Assembly (NCBI GenBank): GCA_902491515.1
Contig: CABUIC010000004.1
Location: forward strand, 1 to 64,000
DNA from: an uncultured Porphyromonadaceae bacterium
Lineage (GTDB): Bacteria > Bacteroidota > Bacteroidia > Bacteroidales > Muribaculaceae
Direction of reading: 5' to 3'
DNA length: 64,000 nt
Below are positions 1 to 8,663 of this stretch, in pieces. Under the pieces are notes generated by a model. That model ran no database searches and was not told the DNA's origin. It worked only from the letters and a program-made list of their open reading frames with translations. Both the position numbers and the translations under genes were made by a program. Position 1 is the first letter of the stretch. Every line of letters begins with the position of its first letter.

Positions 1-214
1 GGGGCCGACCCGTCATATCCCTGTGTTGCTACATTGACAGTTTTTACCGTCTGAGAACCCAAAAATCGCAGCCCGACCAACACCCATCTCCGTATACGCC
101 ATTCTTAGCCATTCTCCCTAAGTGCGTTTGAGGCCATTAACTGAATATCCCTAAGTAAGCTAAATTAGCTAAAATAGCCAACCCCGCTAAAAACTCTAAA
201 TTCCAAACTAAATA
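1..214. other. Non-coding left edge with short 9-bp array
   Basis: No convincing gene is visible in this AT-richer stretch. Positions 156-182 hold three 9-bp units (TAAGCTAAA, TTAGCTAAA, ATAGCCAAC) of the type seen elsewhere in the window. A 10-bp near repeat (GCCATTCTTA / GCCATTCTCC) lies just upstream. No clear TAnnTTTG promoter was found before the first gene. Confidence 0.6.
156..182. repeat. 9-bp tandem array, three TTAGCTAAA-type units
   Basis: Units are TAAGCTAAA, TTAGCTAAA and ATAGCCAAC, in register with a 9-bp period. The same unit family occurs at 7927-7962 and 33768-33794. It is intergenic, just before the first open reading frame. Confidence 0.65.
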
Positions 215-1051
215 ATGCCCGTCCTCTCAGTCCCCCAATTGCGCGCTTTGGCCGCCTCGCGGCCCGCGCCCGTATCCCTTTATGAAAACTGGTTCGAGAA
301 GCAGACCGCCTGTATCATAGGCGACAATCCCGACAGGAACTCCGAAAAGGCAATCGACGTCGCCCTCTCCGTGGCCCGCTTGGGTCGCGAGGTTCTCTTC
401 GTAGACTTCCGCCACGGCCTCGACCGCTTTCTCGACCGCACCGCCGCCACGAACCCTCCGAACCTCTTCTACCACGAGATAGACCTCTCCGGCATCGACC
501 CCGAACGCGATGGAGCCCTCTATCAATCCATCGCGGACGCCCTCAAAGAGTCCGGCGCGAGAATATGCGTCATCGACTCCTTGTCCCTGCTCTGCAGTTG
601 GCGCGGGAAAACCGCTCCCGAGCGATATTTCCTCAAAATCTTCCGCAACATGAGCGTTCAGCGCGATACGACATTCCTCTTAACCGCCACTCCCCGCAAG
701 CGTATCGGCAAGTCCGGCATCGTCACCACCGACCACCTCCCCCGCTTCACCGAAGCCTACTTCCGCGCGATAATCCCCGCCGCCCAATCCGCCGAACTCC
801 CCAATCCGCACCCCGCCGAAAACCCCAATCCGCACCCCGCCGAAAACCCCAATCCGCACCCCGTCGAAAATCCCACTCCCCAACCCGCTGAATTCCTCAA
901 TTCGCAAATTGTTGAAAATGAGGTAGGGACGCGCCATGGCGCGTCCGCCCCGCCCGTATCCGCAAAAGTGTCCGAGCTGTCCGAGAAGTCCGAGCCGTCC
1001 GCCCCGCCCGCCCGGCCCTCGAAAGTCCGCCGAAAACGGCATCGACGGTGA
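215..1051 (+). CDS. RecA/AAA_25-like protein with degenerate P-loop and repeat tail
   Basis: The first ~190 residues look like a RecA/RepA-type ATPase fold. A strand plus glycine turn (CIIGDNPDRNSEKA, about residues 33-46) sits where a Walker A would be but lacks GKS/GKT. A second strand (EVLFVDF) follows, then a Walker B-like ICVIDSLSLL and a later FLLTAT strand. The remaining ~90 residues are low complexity: five 8-residue units related to AENPNPHP encoded by 24-bp tandem repeats (791-910), a palindrome-encoded stretch, and four 3-residue units ending in SE (968-1003). The lost P-loop suggests a non-ATPase paralogue or a decaying gene. No partner is encoded beside it. The ATG at 215 is chosen because the first strand follows soon after. 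Function unknown. Confidence 0.55.
   Translation: MPVLSVPQLRALAASRPAPVSLYENWFEKQTACIIGDNPDRNSEKAIDVALSVARLGREVLFVDFRHGLDRFLDRTAATNPPNLFYHEIDLSGIDPERDGALYQSIADALKESGARICVIDSLSLLCSWRGKTAPERYFLKIFRNMSVQRDTTFLLTATPRKRIGKSGIVTTDHLPRFTEAYFRAIIPAAQSAELPNPHPAENPNPHPAENPNPHPVENPTPQPAEFLNSQIVENEVGTRHGASAPPVSAKVSELSEKSEPSAPPARPSKVRRKRHRR
791..910 (+). repeat. Five 24-bp tandem repeats inside coding sequence
   Basis: Units begin at 791, 815, 839, 863 and 887. The first three are nearly identical (gccgaa..ccccaatccgcacccc). The fourth and fifth diverge progressively towards the 3' side, which suggests recent expansion at the 5' end. Each unit keeps the frame and encodes eight residues rich in Pro, Asn and His. 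Confidence 0.85.
927..946. repeat. Perfect 20-bp palindrome inside coding sequence
   Basis: GGACGCGCCATGGCGCGTCC is a perfect palindrome, preceded by GTAG. The GTAGGGACGC start matches the arm of the inverted-repeat element at 11565-11649, so this may be a relic of the same kind of element absorbed into the reading frame. Confidence 0.7.
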
Positions 1052-1181
1052 CGCCGGCACCCTCGGATTACTACTTGTTTTCGGCCTTTAATCCCGGCTA
1101 AATTTCTGAATTTCAGCTGCGCGATGCCGCGAGCCAGCTATATTTCGTCTGTGCTCTCTTTATAAAGAGCAAAAGTCTTCT

Positions 1182-1189
1182 TAATTTTG
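1182..1189 (+). promoter_or_regulatory. Bacteroidetes -7 promoter element
   Basis: TAATTTTG matches TAnnTTTG. Transcription would start near 1195, which makes the ATG at 1220 (about 25-nt leader) a better start than the TTG at 1187 or the ATG at 1202. No clear TTTG is visible at -33. Confidence 0.6.
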
Positions 1190-1219
1190 CGACCGACTAC
1201 CATGAACCCTGTACTGATT

Positions 1220-2569
1220 ATGAACTTCATTCTGCGCCTTCTTCTGACAGCACTTTTCGCGATAAGCGCCGCCTCGGCGGGGTATGCCGCGATTGACCGC
1301 GGACGCCTTTACCTTGTCGGCGACGCCACCCCTGGCGGCTGGAACGAGAACCTTCCGGAAGAGATGGTCCCTCTGGGCAACGGCTGTTTCCTCTGGGACG
1401 GTGTGCTCACTGCCGGAGAGCTCAAGTTTCTGAACACGCGGGGCGACTGGAGCAGTTCCATCGTCACCTCCCGGCCCGGCCTCGAGTTCGAGGAGGGCGT
1501 GCATTATGACCTCTTCTATCAGAAAGGCTCCGACGACAAGTTCGTCAATTCCCGCCCGGGCCATGTGCGCATTGTCGTTGACCTCGTCAACATGAAGGTC
1601 AATTTCAGGCGCCCGGCCCTGTGCATTGTCGGCGATGGAGCCCTCGGATGGTCGCTGGAGCGCACCATTCCGCTGTTTGCCGACGATGGGGGCAATCTCG
1701 AGTGGAGCGGGCAGCTCAGGAAAGGCGAGGTGAAGTTCCTCGACGGCGCCGGCGAGGGCTGGGCCCCGTGCTACAACGCGCCCTTCGAGGGCGACGAGCT
1801 CACGTCCGGCGGACATCATACGGTCTACAACCAATCCGAATACGACTCCGCGGGCCGCTTCGTGGACTTCAAGTACGTCGTGCCTAAGCCGGGGCTCTAT
1901 ACCCTGAGTTTCAGTCGCGGCGCCGACGGCCGTTTTTATAGTCTTGAAGTTGAGCGCGAGGCCGAGCCGTCTCTTTCCGGAGGTTTCCGGGCGCCCGAGG
2001 GGCGCTATCTCGTGGGTGTGGATCGCGAGGCGGGGACGGTCCATCTGTGCGCCCTGCCTTCGCACCTCTTCCTGACCTCGGGAGAGAACCATTTCGAGGA
2101 GCTCCGTGCCGAAGCCAATGCGCCGGGGCGCTTCTCCGCCGAACTGCGCCTGACGAAAGGCCTGCGCTACGCTCTCTGCTCCGACCGCTCGCGCCGGAGC
2201 GCCACACTCCTTTCGCCCAACACCGACACCGACCTCTCCGCCGGCCCGACCTCGAACCTTGCGCCTTTCGCCGGAGAGGCATTCACCGTCAGCCGGGACG
2301 GTCTGTACACCCTCACGGTGGATTTCAGCGGCACTGCCCCCCTTGTAGGGCTTAGCACCCCCGTCTCCGTGGCACCAGCACCCGGAAGCGGCCCGGTTCC
2401 CGCGCCCGTTCTTGACGGACGCCGCCTCGGGGTCCTCGGCGAATACCGCGCGTTAAGCGTCGTGGATGTCGCGGGGCGAACTGTGGCCCGCTCCGTCCCC
2501 TGCATTCTGTCCCCGGGGGTATATATCGTAAGTATCGACAACAACACATATAAGATTTTCGTAAGATGA
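1220..2569 (+). CDS. SusE/SusF-like outer-membrane glycan-binding protein with sorting tail
   Basis: From the ATG at 1220 the 449-residue product starts with a signal peptide (MNFILRLLLTALFAISAASA). Two SusE/F-type beta modules follow. Each starts with a G.LY/LCIVGD..GGW-type strand and contains a GELKFL or GEVKFL strand, as in starch-binding CBM modules. A third beta-rich segment follows. The last ~50 residues (LSVVDVAGRTV..., SPGVYIVSI, KIFVR) match a type IX secretion type-A sorting domain. The stop overlaps the next start (ATGA), so translation is coupled to the GH66 gene, which points to binding of an alpha-glucan such as dextran at the surface. There is no lipobox, unlike classical SusE/F. 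Sugar specificity is inference. Confidence 0.75.
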   Translation: MNFILRLLLTALFAISAASAGYAAIDRGRLYLVGDATPGGWNENLPEEMVPLGNGCFLWDGVLTAGELKFLNTRGDWSSSIVTSRPGLEFEEGVHYDLFYQKGSDDKFVNSRPGHVRIVVDLVNMKVNFRRPALCIVGDGALGWSLERTIPLFADDGGNLEWSGQLRKGEVKFLDGAGEGWAPCYNAPFEGDELTSGGHHTVYNQSEYDSAGRFVDFKYVVPKPGLYTLSFSRGADGRFYSLEVEREAEPSLSGGFRAPEGRYLVGVDREAGTVHLCALPSHLFLTSGENHFEELRAEANAPGRFSAELRLTKGLRYALCSDRSRRSATLLSPNTDTDLSAGPTSNLAPFAGEAFTVSRDGLYTLTVDFSGTAPLVGLSTPVSVAPAPGSGPVPAPVLDGRRLGVLGEYRALSVVDVAGRTVARSVPCILSPGVYIVSIDNNTYKIFVR

Positions 2570-4536
2570 CGACTTTGTTCAAGACCTTTCTCCTGATTGC
2601 GTCAATGTGCCCGGGCTCGGAATTTCCGGCGGCGGACGCCTCGCGCATGGCCGCCCAGCCCGAGGGCGATTTCCATACGGCAATAGCTTCTGTCGCCGAT
2701 GGCGAGATTCTGGCCATTGCCGAAGAAGGCTCGCTCGCCCCTCTGGGACCGGCGGGAATCAAGGACTATGCCGTAACGGAGAACCGCAGCTATTCCGGCC
2801 TCGGAGCCGAAGAGGTGCGCGGGGAGGCCGGACGAAGCGTTGCCTCCGGGAAACCGCGGATTTCCGACTGCGACCTCTGGACCGACAAGGCATGCTACCG
2901 TCCCGGTGAGGCCGTGTGGATTCATGCTCCATGGTTCGCCGATTATCCCGGCGCCAGGGTCCGCTACCGCCATGGCGCGGAACTCGTCAGGGAAGACCCG
3001 CTCAGGCAGGAATGGTGGTCGTGGCAGCCTCCGGAGAAGGATTTTACGGGCTATCTTGTGGACGTATACACCCTCGGAGCCGACGGCGCCGAGAAAATCA
3101 TCGCCTCGATAGGCGTGGACGTATCATCCCACTGGAAGCGTTTCCCGCGAAACGGATACACCGCCTGGTACGAGCCCGGAAAGGAGCCTTACGTCGAGGG
3201 CGATGTGGCCTTCCTCAACCGCAGGCACATCAATGTGGTCCAGTTCCAGGACTGGCACTGGAAGCACCACCGGCCATATTGCCCCGACGGGGTGTACACG
3301 GACATTGCCAACCGCCCCGTATCGCAGAAAGTGGTTAAGGCGATGATCGACGCCCAGCATGGCTACAACATGAAGGCGCTCTTCTACAACCTCGGTTTCG
3401 GTGCCCTCGAGCGCGACGGTGCCCGCGAGGACGGCGTCAGCGACGACTGGTACTACTTCCTCGATGAGGCCCGCACGGTCAGGGACTACCACCGCCTGCC
3501 CTCCGACTGGAAGAGCGACATATCTTTCGTCGACCCCGGAAACGGCGGATGGCAGAAATATATCTGCGACCGCACCGACGAGGTCTACTCCCATCTCGGT
3601 TTCGACGGCTTTCAGGTCGATCAGGTCGGACGCCGCGGCGACGGTTATATTTATCTCCGCGACGGCTCGAGGCATCTCCTCGCCGACCGCTTTCCCTCGC
3701 TGCTGAAAGCACTCAAGGCCCGGCAGCCCTCAAAGGCGCTGGTTATGAACTCCGTCTCACTCCACGCCCAGGAACAGATTGCCTCCTCGGGGGTGGTCGA
3801 TGCCTGTTACAGCGAACTCTGGGGCGGCGAGCCGGACTTCACGGACCTCTACAGGAGCATCGACCTCAACCGCAGGGCCGGAGGAGCGGGCATGCGCACG
3901 ATTTTCGCAACCTACATGAACTACGATCGTGGCCGCGAGAACGGCGGCGCGGCCTTCAACACTCCCGGTGTACTTCTGACCGATGCCTGCATCTTCGCCC
4001 TCGGCGCCTCGCATCTCGAGCTCGGCACGGGAGGCAACATGCTCTGTAACGAGTATTTCCCCAACACGAACCTCCATATGGACGGGGAACTCACCGAGGC
4101 CATTACGCGCTACTATGACTTCATAACCGCCTACGAGAACTTCATTTACGACACGGAGCGCGAACTCGAGCCGGTGCTGACTTCCCTTTCCGGCGCGGAG
4201 ATTTCCGTGTGGACAGCTTTCATGGGCCCGCAGCCGCGGAAGATTGTTGTCCACGGAAAGGAGGCGGCATCCGGGGCGCGTGTGCTCCACTTCCTCAATT
4301 TCCGCAACGTCAACTCCCTGAGCTGGCGCGATGTCAAGGGGGATATGCCCCGGCCTGAAAGGATTGAGAATGTGGCGCTCGACATCGACTGCGACCGCAT
4401 GGTGTCGAAGGTCTGGGCCGCCACGCCCGACGAATGCGCCGGCGTGGCCCGCGAGCTGGAATTCACACAACAGGGCCGCTCGCTCAGAGTGACCCTGCCG
4501 TCGCTGGAATATTGGACGATGCTCGTGCTTGAGTGA
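2566..4536 (+). CDS. GH66 dextranase-like glycoside hydrolase
   Basis: This 656-residue secreted enzyme begins with a signal peptide (MTTLFKTFLLIASMCPGS). A beta-sandwich (about residues 95-185) precedes a TIM barrel. Family GH66 landmarks are HWKRFPRNGY near residue 190, the FQDWHWKHHRPY block, FDGFQVDQVG (D347/D352, one of which should be the nucleophile) and ACYSELWGG (E417, candidate acid/base). GH66 contains endo-dextranases and cycloisomaltooligosaccharide glucanotransferases. The long insertion typical of the transferases is not evident, so hydrolysis of alpha-1,6-glucan is more likely. It follows the SusF-like gene with a 4-nt overlap. Its stop at 4536 abuts the stop of the convergent M16 gene at 4537. 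Confidence 0.85.
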   Translation: MTTLFKTFLLIASMCPGSEFPAADASRMAAQPEGDFHTAIASVADGEILAIAEEGSLAPLGPAGIKDYAVTENRSYSGLGAEEVRGEAGRSVASGKPRISDCDLWTDKACYRPGEAVWIHAPWFADYPGARVRYRHGAELVREDPLRQEWWSWQPPEKDFTGYLVDVYTLGADGAEKIIASIGVDVSSHWKRFPRNGYTAWYEPGKEPYVEGDVAFLNRRHINVVQFQDWHWKHHRPYCPDGVYTDIANRPVSQKVVKAMIDAQHGYNMKALFYNLGFGALERDGAREDGVSDDWYYFLDEARTVRDYHRLPSDWKSDISFVDPGNGGWQKYICDRTDEVYSHLGFDGFQVDQVGRRGDGYIYLRDGSRHLLADRFPSLLKALKARQPSKALVMNSVSLHAQEQIASSGVVDACYSELWGGEPDFTDLYRSIDLNRRAGGAGMRTIFATYMNYDRGRENGGAAFNTPGVLLTDACIFALGASHLELGTGGNMLCNEYFPNTNLHMDGELTEAITRYYDFITAYENFIYDTERELEPVLTSLSGAEISVWTAFMGPQPRKIVVHGKEAASGARVLHFLNFRNVNSLSWRDVKGDMPRPERIENVALDIDCDRMVSKVWAATPDECAGVARELEFTQQGRSLRVTLPSLEYWTMLVLE

Positions 4537-5775
4537 TTACCTTAGCGTAATCACCGAGGCCTCGTCAAGAAATTTTTTTGCAAGGGACGCGAGGGTCTCC
4601 CCGGTGACGGAGCGTATGGCTTCCGTCGTCTCGGAGGCCTTCGCGGCTTTTCCGCGGAAAAGAACGGCCCGCGCCGCCGAGAGGATGCGGTTTTCACTGT
4701 TCTCTCCGGCTATCAGAAGCTGGCCGAGATACTGTTTCTTCGCCGCCTCGAGGCGGCGGGGGGTGAGGGCGCCGTCGGCAACCCGGCGGATGGTGTCGAG
4801 GCACAGGCGCCGGCAGAGGGCGTTGTCCTCAGGGTCGCAGCCATAGTAGACGCACAGCGCGCCGGCGCCCGAGAACATGGCAGTCGAGGCGTCGACGGAG
4901 TAGACGAGGCCGCGGCGCTCGCGCAGCTCGACGTTCAGCAGGGAGTTCATTCCCGGTCCGCCGAGGATGTTGGCCAGGAGTGCCACGGCGTGGCGCCCCT
5001 CTTCATATAGGCCCGGCATCCGGGCGCCGATTACGGTATGGGCCTGATGCGAGGCGATGTTTTCCGTCGCGTCGAAGCGCGGGGCCTCGGGTAGGATGTC
5101 GGTGGCCTCGCGCGGTGGCACCGGGCCGTCGGGAACGGTCCCGAAATACCGCGAGGCTATGCGGCGGATTTCGGCAAGGGGCCGCGAACCGGTGTAGAAC
5201 ACCACCAGATTGCGCCGCACATAGTTGGCGGCGAGATAGCCGCGGCAGACTTCGGGAGTGAAGCCCTCGAGCGAGGCGCGTGTACCCAGGATGTTGTGGC
5301 CCAGAGGGCTGCCGGCGAAGAGCCGGTCCTCGAAGATGTCGAAGACGGCCTCGGAAGGCGTGTCGAGATAGGAGTCTATTTCGTCAGCCACTACCTCGCG
5401 CTCTTTGGCGAGTTCCTTTTCCGGAAAACGGGAGTTCACGATAAGGTCGGCGACGAGTTCGGCGCCGCGCGAAGCCTCGCCGGAGGGGAAGACGGTGTAG
5501 ACTACGGTCTCTTCCTTTGTGGTATAGGCGTTCAGCTCGCCTCCCACGGCCTCCATGCGGTTGATGATGTGCCAGGACGAGCGCCGGGCCGTGCCCTTGA
5601 AGATGGTGTGCTCGACGAAGTGCGCCAGGCCCTCGCGGCCGGGGCCGTCGTTGGCGCTTCCGGCGCGAACGGCCACGCCGAGGATGCCCGCACGGGCGTC
5701 GCGCGAGTGGCGGTAGACGAGGCGCAGGCCCCGGCCGAGGTCTTCGACGGCTGTTTCTTCCTCGCGCCTCATCAT
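4537..5775 (-). CDS. M16 family zinc metallopeptidase (pitrilysin / processing peptidase type)
   Basis: A 412-residue protein with the inverted zinc motif HxxEH at H52-F-V-E55-H56 (GLAHFVEHTIFKGT) and a downstream acidic stretch supplying the third ligand. Length and two-lobed layout match single-chain M16B bacterial peptidases such as PqqL/YmxG relatives. No signal peptide is seen, so it is probably cytoplasmic. It overlaps the end of ispG by 4 nt (ATGA), which places it last in the purE-ispG-M16 transcription group. Substrate unknown. Confidence 0.9.
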   Translation of the reverse strand: MMRREEETAVEDLGRGLRLVYRHSRDARAGILGVAVRAGSANDGPGREGLAHFVEHTIFKGTARRSSWHIINRMEAVGGELNAYTTKEETVVYTVFPSGEASRGAELVADLIVNSRFPEKELAKEREVVADEIDSYLDTPSEAVFDIFEDRLFAGSPLGHNILGTRASLEGFTPEVCRGYLAANYVRRNLVVFYTGSRPLAEIRRIASRYFGTVPDGPVPPREATDILPEAPRFDATENIASHQAHTVIGARMPGLYEEGRHAVALLANILGGPGMNSLLNVELRERRGLVYSVDASTAMFSGAGALCVYYGCDPEDNALCRRLCLDTIRRVADGALTPRRLEAAKKQYLGQLLIAGENSENRILSAARAVLFRGKAAKASETTEAIRSVTGETLASLAKKFLDEASVITLR

Positions 5776-7391
5776 TCGGGGTCTTTCCAGTCGCCGTTGG
5801 CCTTCAGCAGCTCAATCAGGCGCGGAAGGGCCTCGCCGGCGGGGATGTTCTTCAGAACGCACTCTTTGCCCTTGTAGAGGCTGACGTGGCCGGCGGCGGC
5901 GCCAACGTAGCCGTAGTCGGCGTCGGCCATCTCGCCGGGGCCGTTGACGATGCAGCCCATTACGCCGATTTTCAGGCCTTTGAGATGCGAGCAGGCTGCC
6001 TTGATTTCGCCCAGGACAGTCGGTAGGTCGAAGAGGGTGCGTCCGCAGCCCGGGCAGGCTATGAACTCGGTGCGGGAGATGCGTGTGCGCGTGGCCTGGA
6101 GGATGGTCAGCGCCAGGGAGTCGGCCTGGTCCTTCGTCAGGGAGGGGGCCTCGAGCCAGATGCCGTCGCGGTAGCCCTCGAGAAGGAGGGCGCCGAAGTC
6201 GGTGGCGGCCGCGAGGGCCACGCGTCCCGGGGCCATGTCGGCGGGGTAGCTCAGACGGATGATTACGGGCTCCGTGGAGTCGCCGAGGGCGTCGATCTGG
6301 GCGCGGATGTGGCCGATGCGGTTGGCGTGGGAGGAAGAGAGGACTTTTACACCCGCGGGGATTGCTTCAGCCGGGAAGTCGAGGCCGACGATTGCGGGCT
6401 GGTTGGAGCCGCCGACGGCAAGCTTGTCGGCGCCTATGCCTGTTACCTCGCGGGAGGGGCGGCGCTCGTCGTATTTCTGACCCGCGGGCTTGCCGGGTCC
6501 CTGGATTTCGGGCGCTTCGGCTATTGTGCGGATGTGGTCGGCGAGCTCGCGGGCCACGGGGAGCTCGGCCTCGGGGGCCTCGCTGAGGCTCACGCGGATG
6601 GTGTCGCCGAAGCCGTCGGCAAGGAGCGAGCCTATGCCCACGGCGGACTTCACGCGTCCGTCCTCGCCGTCGCCGGCCTCGGTGACGCCCAGATGGAGGG
6701 GGTAGCGCATTCCCTCGGCGTCCATAGTCTCGACGAGAAGGCGCACTGTGGCTGTCATAACCACCACATTCGAGGCCTTGATGCTTATCACCACATTGTC
6801 GAAGCCTTCCTCGCGGCAGATGCGCAGGAATTCCATCACGGACTCGACCATTCCGGCGGGGGTGTCGCCGTAGCGGCTCATGATGCGGTCGGAGAGGGAG
6901 CCGTGGTTGACGCCCAGGCGTATGGCGGTGCCGTGCTCGCGGCAGAGGGCGAGGAAGGGCACGAGTTTCTCGCGTATGCGGCCGATTTCGGCGGCGTACT
7001 CTTCGTCGGTGTAGCTGAGCTTTTTGAATGTGCGGCCCGGGTCGACGAAGTTGCCGGGGTTGATGCGCACTTTCTCGACCTCCTCGGCGGCGGCGAAGGC
7101 CGCGGCAGGGTTGAAGTGGATGTCGGCCACGAGGGGTGTCGCGATTCCTCGGGCGCGGAGCTCGCGGCGGATGTTGCCGAGGTTGCGGGCATGGCTGACG
7201 CCCTGGGCGGTGAGGCGCACGAGGTCGGCGCCCGCGCGGGCTATGCGCTCGCACTGCTCGACGCTCGCTTCGGTGTCGAGGGTAGGGGTGTTGGTCATTG
7301 ACTGGAGCCTCAGGGGCTCCCTGCCGCCGATGGCCGTGGTGCCTACGGGCACGCGCAGGGTCTGCCGGCGGCTGTAGTTGTATCTGCTCAT
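5772..7391 (-). CDS. ispG: 4-hydroxy-3-methylbut-2-enyl diphosphate synthase
   Basis: IspG/GcpE catalyses the penultimate step of the MEP isoprenoid pathway (MEcPP to HMBPP) with a [4Fe-4S] cluster. The N-terminal TIM barrel is clear (RVPVGTTAIGG...LRLQSMTNTPT). The cluster-binding domain at the C-terminus carries C446, C449 (ACPGCGRT) and C480 with the NGPGE motif (E487). At 539 residues it is much longer than the 372-residue E. coli enzyme, because of the extra middle domain also found in plants and Bacteroidetes. It overlaps purE upstream and the M16 gene downstream by 4 nt each. Confidence 0.97.
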   Translation of the reverse strand: MSRYNYSRRQTLRVPVGTTAIGGREPLRLQSMTNTPTLDTEASVEQCERIARAGADLVRLTAQGVSHARNLGNIRRELRARGIATPLVADIHFNPAAAFAAAEEVEKVRINPGNFVDPGRTFKKLSYTDEEYAAEIGRIREKLVPFLALCREHGTAIRLGVNHGSLSDRIMSRYGDTPAGMVESVMEFLRICREEGFDNVVISIKASNVVVMTATVRLLVETMDAEGMRYPLHLGVTEAGDGEDGRVKSAVGIGSLLADGFGDTIRVSLSEAPEAELPVARELADHIRTIAEAPEIQGPGKPAGQKYDERRPSREVTGIGADKLAVGGSNQPAIVGLDFPAEAIPAGVKVLSSSHANRIGHIRAQIDALGDSTEPVIIRLSYPADMAPGRVALAAATDFGALLLEGYRDGIWLEAPSLTKDQADSLALTILQATRTRISRTEFIACPGCGRTLFDLPTVLGEIKAACSHLKGLKIGVMGCIVNGPGEMADADYGYVGAAAGHVSLYKGKECVLKNIPAGEALPRLIELLKANGDWKDPE

Positions 7392-7894
7392 ACCTTATAT
7401 TTGTAACCTTCGAGGGCTGCGAGTTCGGCGTCGGCCTTCACCACTTTCTGCGAGAGGGTTGAGCAGAAGGCGGCGTAGCGGGAGGCGATTTCCTTGTCGC
7501 CGAGGGCGAGGATGCGCACGGCGAGGACGGCGGCGTTGGCGCCGGCGTTGATGCCTACTGTGGCTACGGGAATCTGCGGGGGCATCTGGACGATGGAGCA
7601 GAGGGCGTCGACGCCGGAGAGGGTCGAGGCGATGGGGAGGCCGATGACAGGCAGGGGGGTGAGGGCGGCGATGACTCCGGGGAGTGCGGCGGCCATGCCG
7701 GCGGCGGCGATAATCACCTTGATGCCGCGTCCGGCGGCTTCGGAGGCGTATTTTTCGACTTCGCGGGGTGTGCGGTGCGCGCTCAGGGCGTGCATCTCGA
7801 AGGGAATTTCGAGCTGTTCGAGTATATCGGCGCTTTTGCGCAGGATGGGAAGGTCGGAGGTGCTTCCCATGATGATGCTGACGAGAGGGGACAT
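7388..7894 (-). CDS. purE: N5-carboxyaminoimidazole ribonucleotide mutase
   Basis: A 168-residue class I PurE. It shows the substrate-binding GSTSDLP loop, the catalytic SAHRTP motif and the AGMAAALPGVIA helix. It converts N5-CAIR to CAIR in purine synthesis in the cytoplasm and is normally an octamer. Its stop overlaps the ispG start (ATGA). The 80-bp gap upstream holds a 9-bp tandem array rather than a clear promoter, so read-through from the PAP2 gene is possible. Confidence 0.96.
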   Translation of the reverse strand: MSPLVSIIMGSTSDLPILRKSADILEQLEIPFEMHALSAHRTPREVEKYASEAAGRGIKVIIAAAGMAAALPGVIAALTPLPVIGLPIASTLSGVDALCSIVQMPPQIPVATVGINAGANAAVLAVRILALGDKEIASRYAAFCSTLSQKVVKADAELAALEGYKYKV

Positions 7895-7926
7895 ATTTCA
7901 GTTTATAATTTAGAGCTTAGAGTTTT

Positions 7927-7962
7927 TTAGCTGAGTTAGCTAAGTTAGCTGCTTTAGCTGAT
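7927..7962. repeat. 9-bp tandem array, four TTAGCTNAN units
   Basis: Four uninterrupted units: TTAGCTGAG, TTAGCTAAG, TTAGCTGCT, TTAGCTGAT. The array fills much of the gap between purE and the PAP2 gene. It is strikingly AT-rich against the surrounding GC-rich DNA and is related to the arrays at 156-182 and 33768-33794. Confidence 0.85.
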
Positions 7963-7974
7963 TTTGCCGGGCGG

Positions 7975-8658
7975 TCAGCTGTTGAGGGCCGGGACGCCGA
8001 GGAGGCAGAGGAGGCCGAATTCTACGGCTACGCCGAGGAAGGCGCCGACGGCGGTCTGTCCGAGGGTGTGGTGGCCGAGGATGAGGCGCGCGGAGGCCAT
8101 GCAACCCAGGAGGATGATGGCTACGGATACCACGGACATCGGGCTTACGACGAACATCCCTTTCCAGGCGAGCCAGCAGATGATGCCTACGAGGCCTCCG
8201 AGGCCGGAGGTGTGGGCGCTGATTTTCCACCAGTGGGTGATGGCCATGGCGATAGCCGCCGTCAGGGCCGCTCCGATGAAGAAGACCATGAGCCAGACGG
8301 GAGCGTGGAGGGTGAGGACGTAGAATGCGGCGCCGAGGTAGCAGATGATGGTGCCGATGAACGGGAGGGTGCGCTCGCGGGGATTGGAAATCGACACGTC
8401 GGAGACCTTGCCTGTCTTCATCAGTATGAAGATGTAGAGCATGGGCAGGAGGCATGTTATGAAGAAGACCCCGAGGGTGGAGCCGAGGCGCGTGGACACG
8501 GGGAGGACGACGAGACCGGTGAGGGTCATTGCCATAATCATGCCTACCGTGGGCACGAGCATGGGCGAAAGGACGTCGCTGATGATGTGGGCGGCGCGTA
8601 GGAGCCCTTTGCTGTCGCTGGGCGGCGTCGGGGCGGAGATACTTGTCTGTTCATCCAT
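7975..8658 (-). CDS. PAP2-superfamily integral membrane phosphatase-like protein
   Basis: A 227-residue protein with about six hydrophobic helices. PAP2 signatures are present in order: an arginine-rich RERTLPF loop, the ISAHTSGLGG motif (second PAP2 motif, with His), and SARLILGHHTLGQTAVGAFLG (third motif, SR..xGHH..xQ..xG). Glutamine stands where the canonical third motif has Asp, so activity is uncertain. Likely substrates are lipid or isoprenoid phosphates at the inner membrane (family knowledge). It starts 5 nt after the rpoN stop and is probably cotranscribed with it. Confidence 0.75.
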   Translation of the reverse strand: MDEQTSISAPTPPSDSKGLLRAAHIISDVLSPMLVPTVGMIMAMTLTGLVVLPVSTRLGSTLGVFFITCLLPMLYIFILMKTGKVSDVSISNPRERTLPFIGTIICYLGAAFYVLTLHAPVWLMVFFIGAALTAAIAMAITHWWKISAHTSGLGGLVGIICWLAWKGMFVVSPMSVVSVAIILLGCMASARLILGHHTLGQTAVGAFLGVAVEFGLLCLLGVPALNS

Positions 8659-8663
8659 ATGGG

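Noticed and set aside
786..910. CRISPR-like array
   Set aside because: The 24-bp units are contiguous with no spacers, stay in frame and encode a Pro/Asn repeat; no cas genes are present.
1187..1219. TTG start at 1187 or ATG at 1202 for the SusF-like gene
   Set aside because: Both lie within or only just after the -7 element at 1182-1189; the ATG at 1220 gives a clean signal peptide and a sensible leader.
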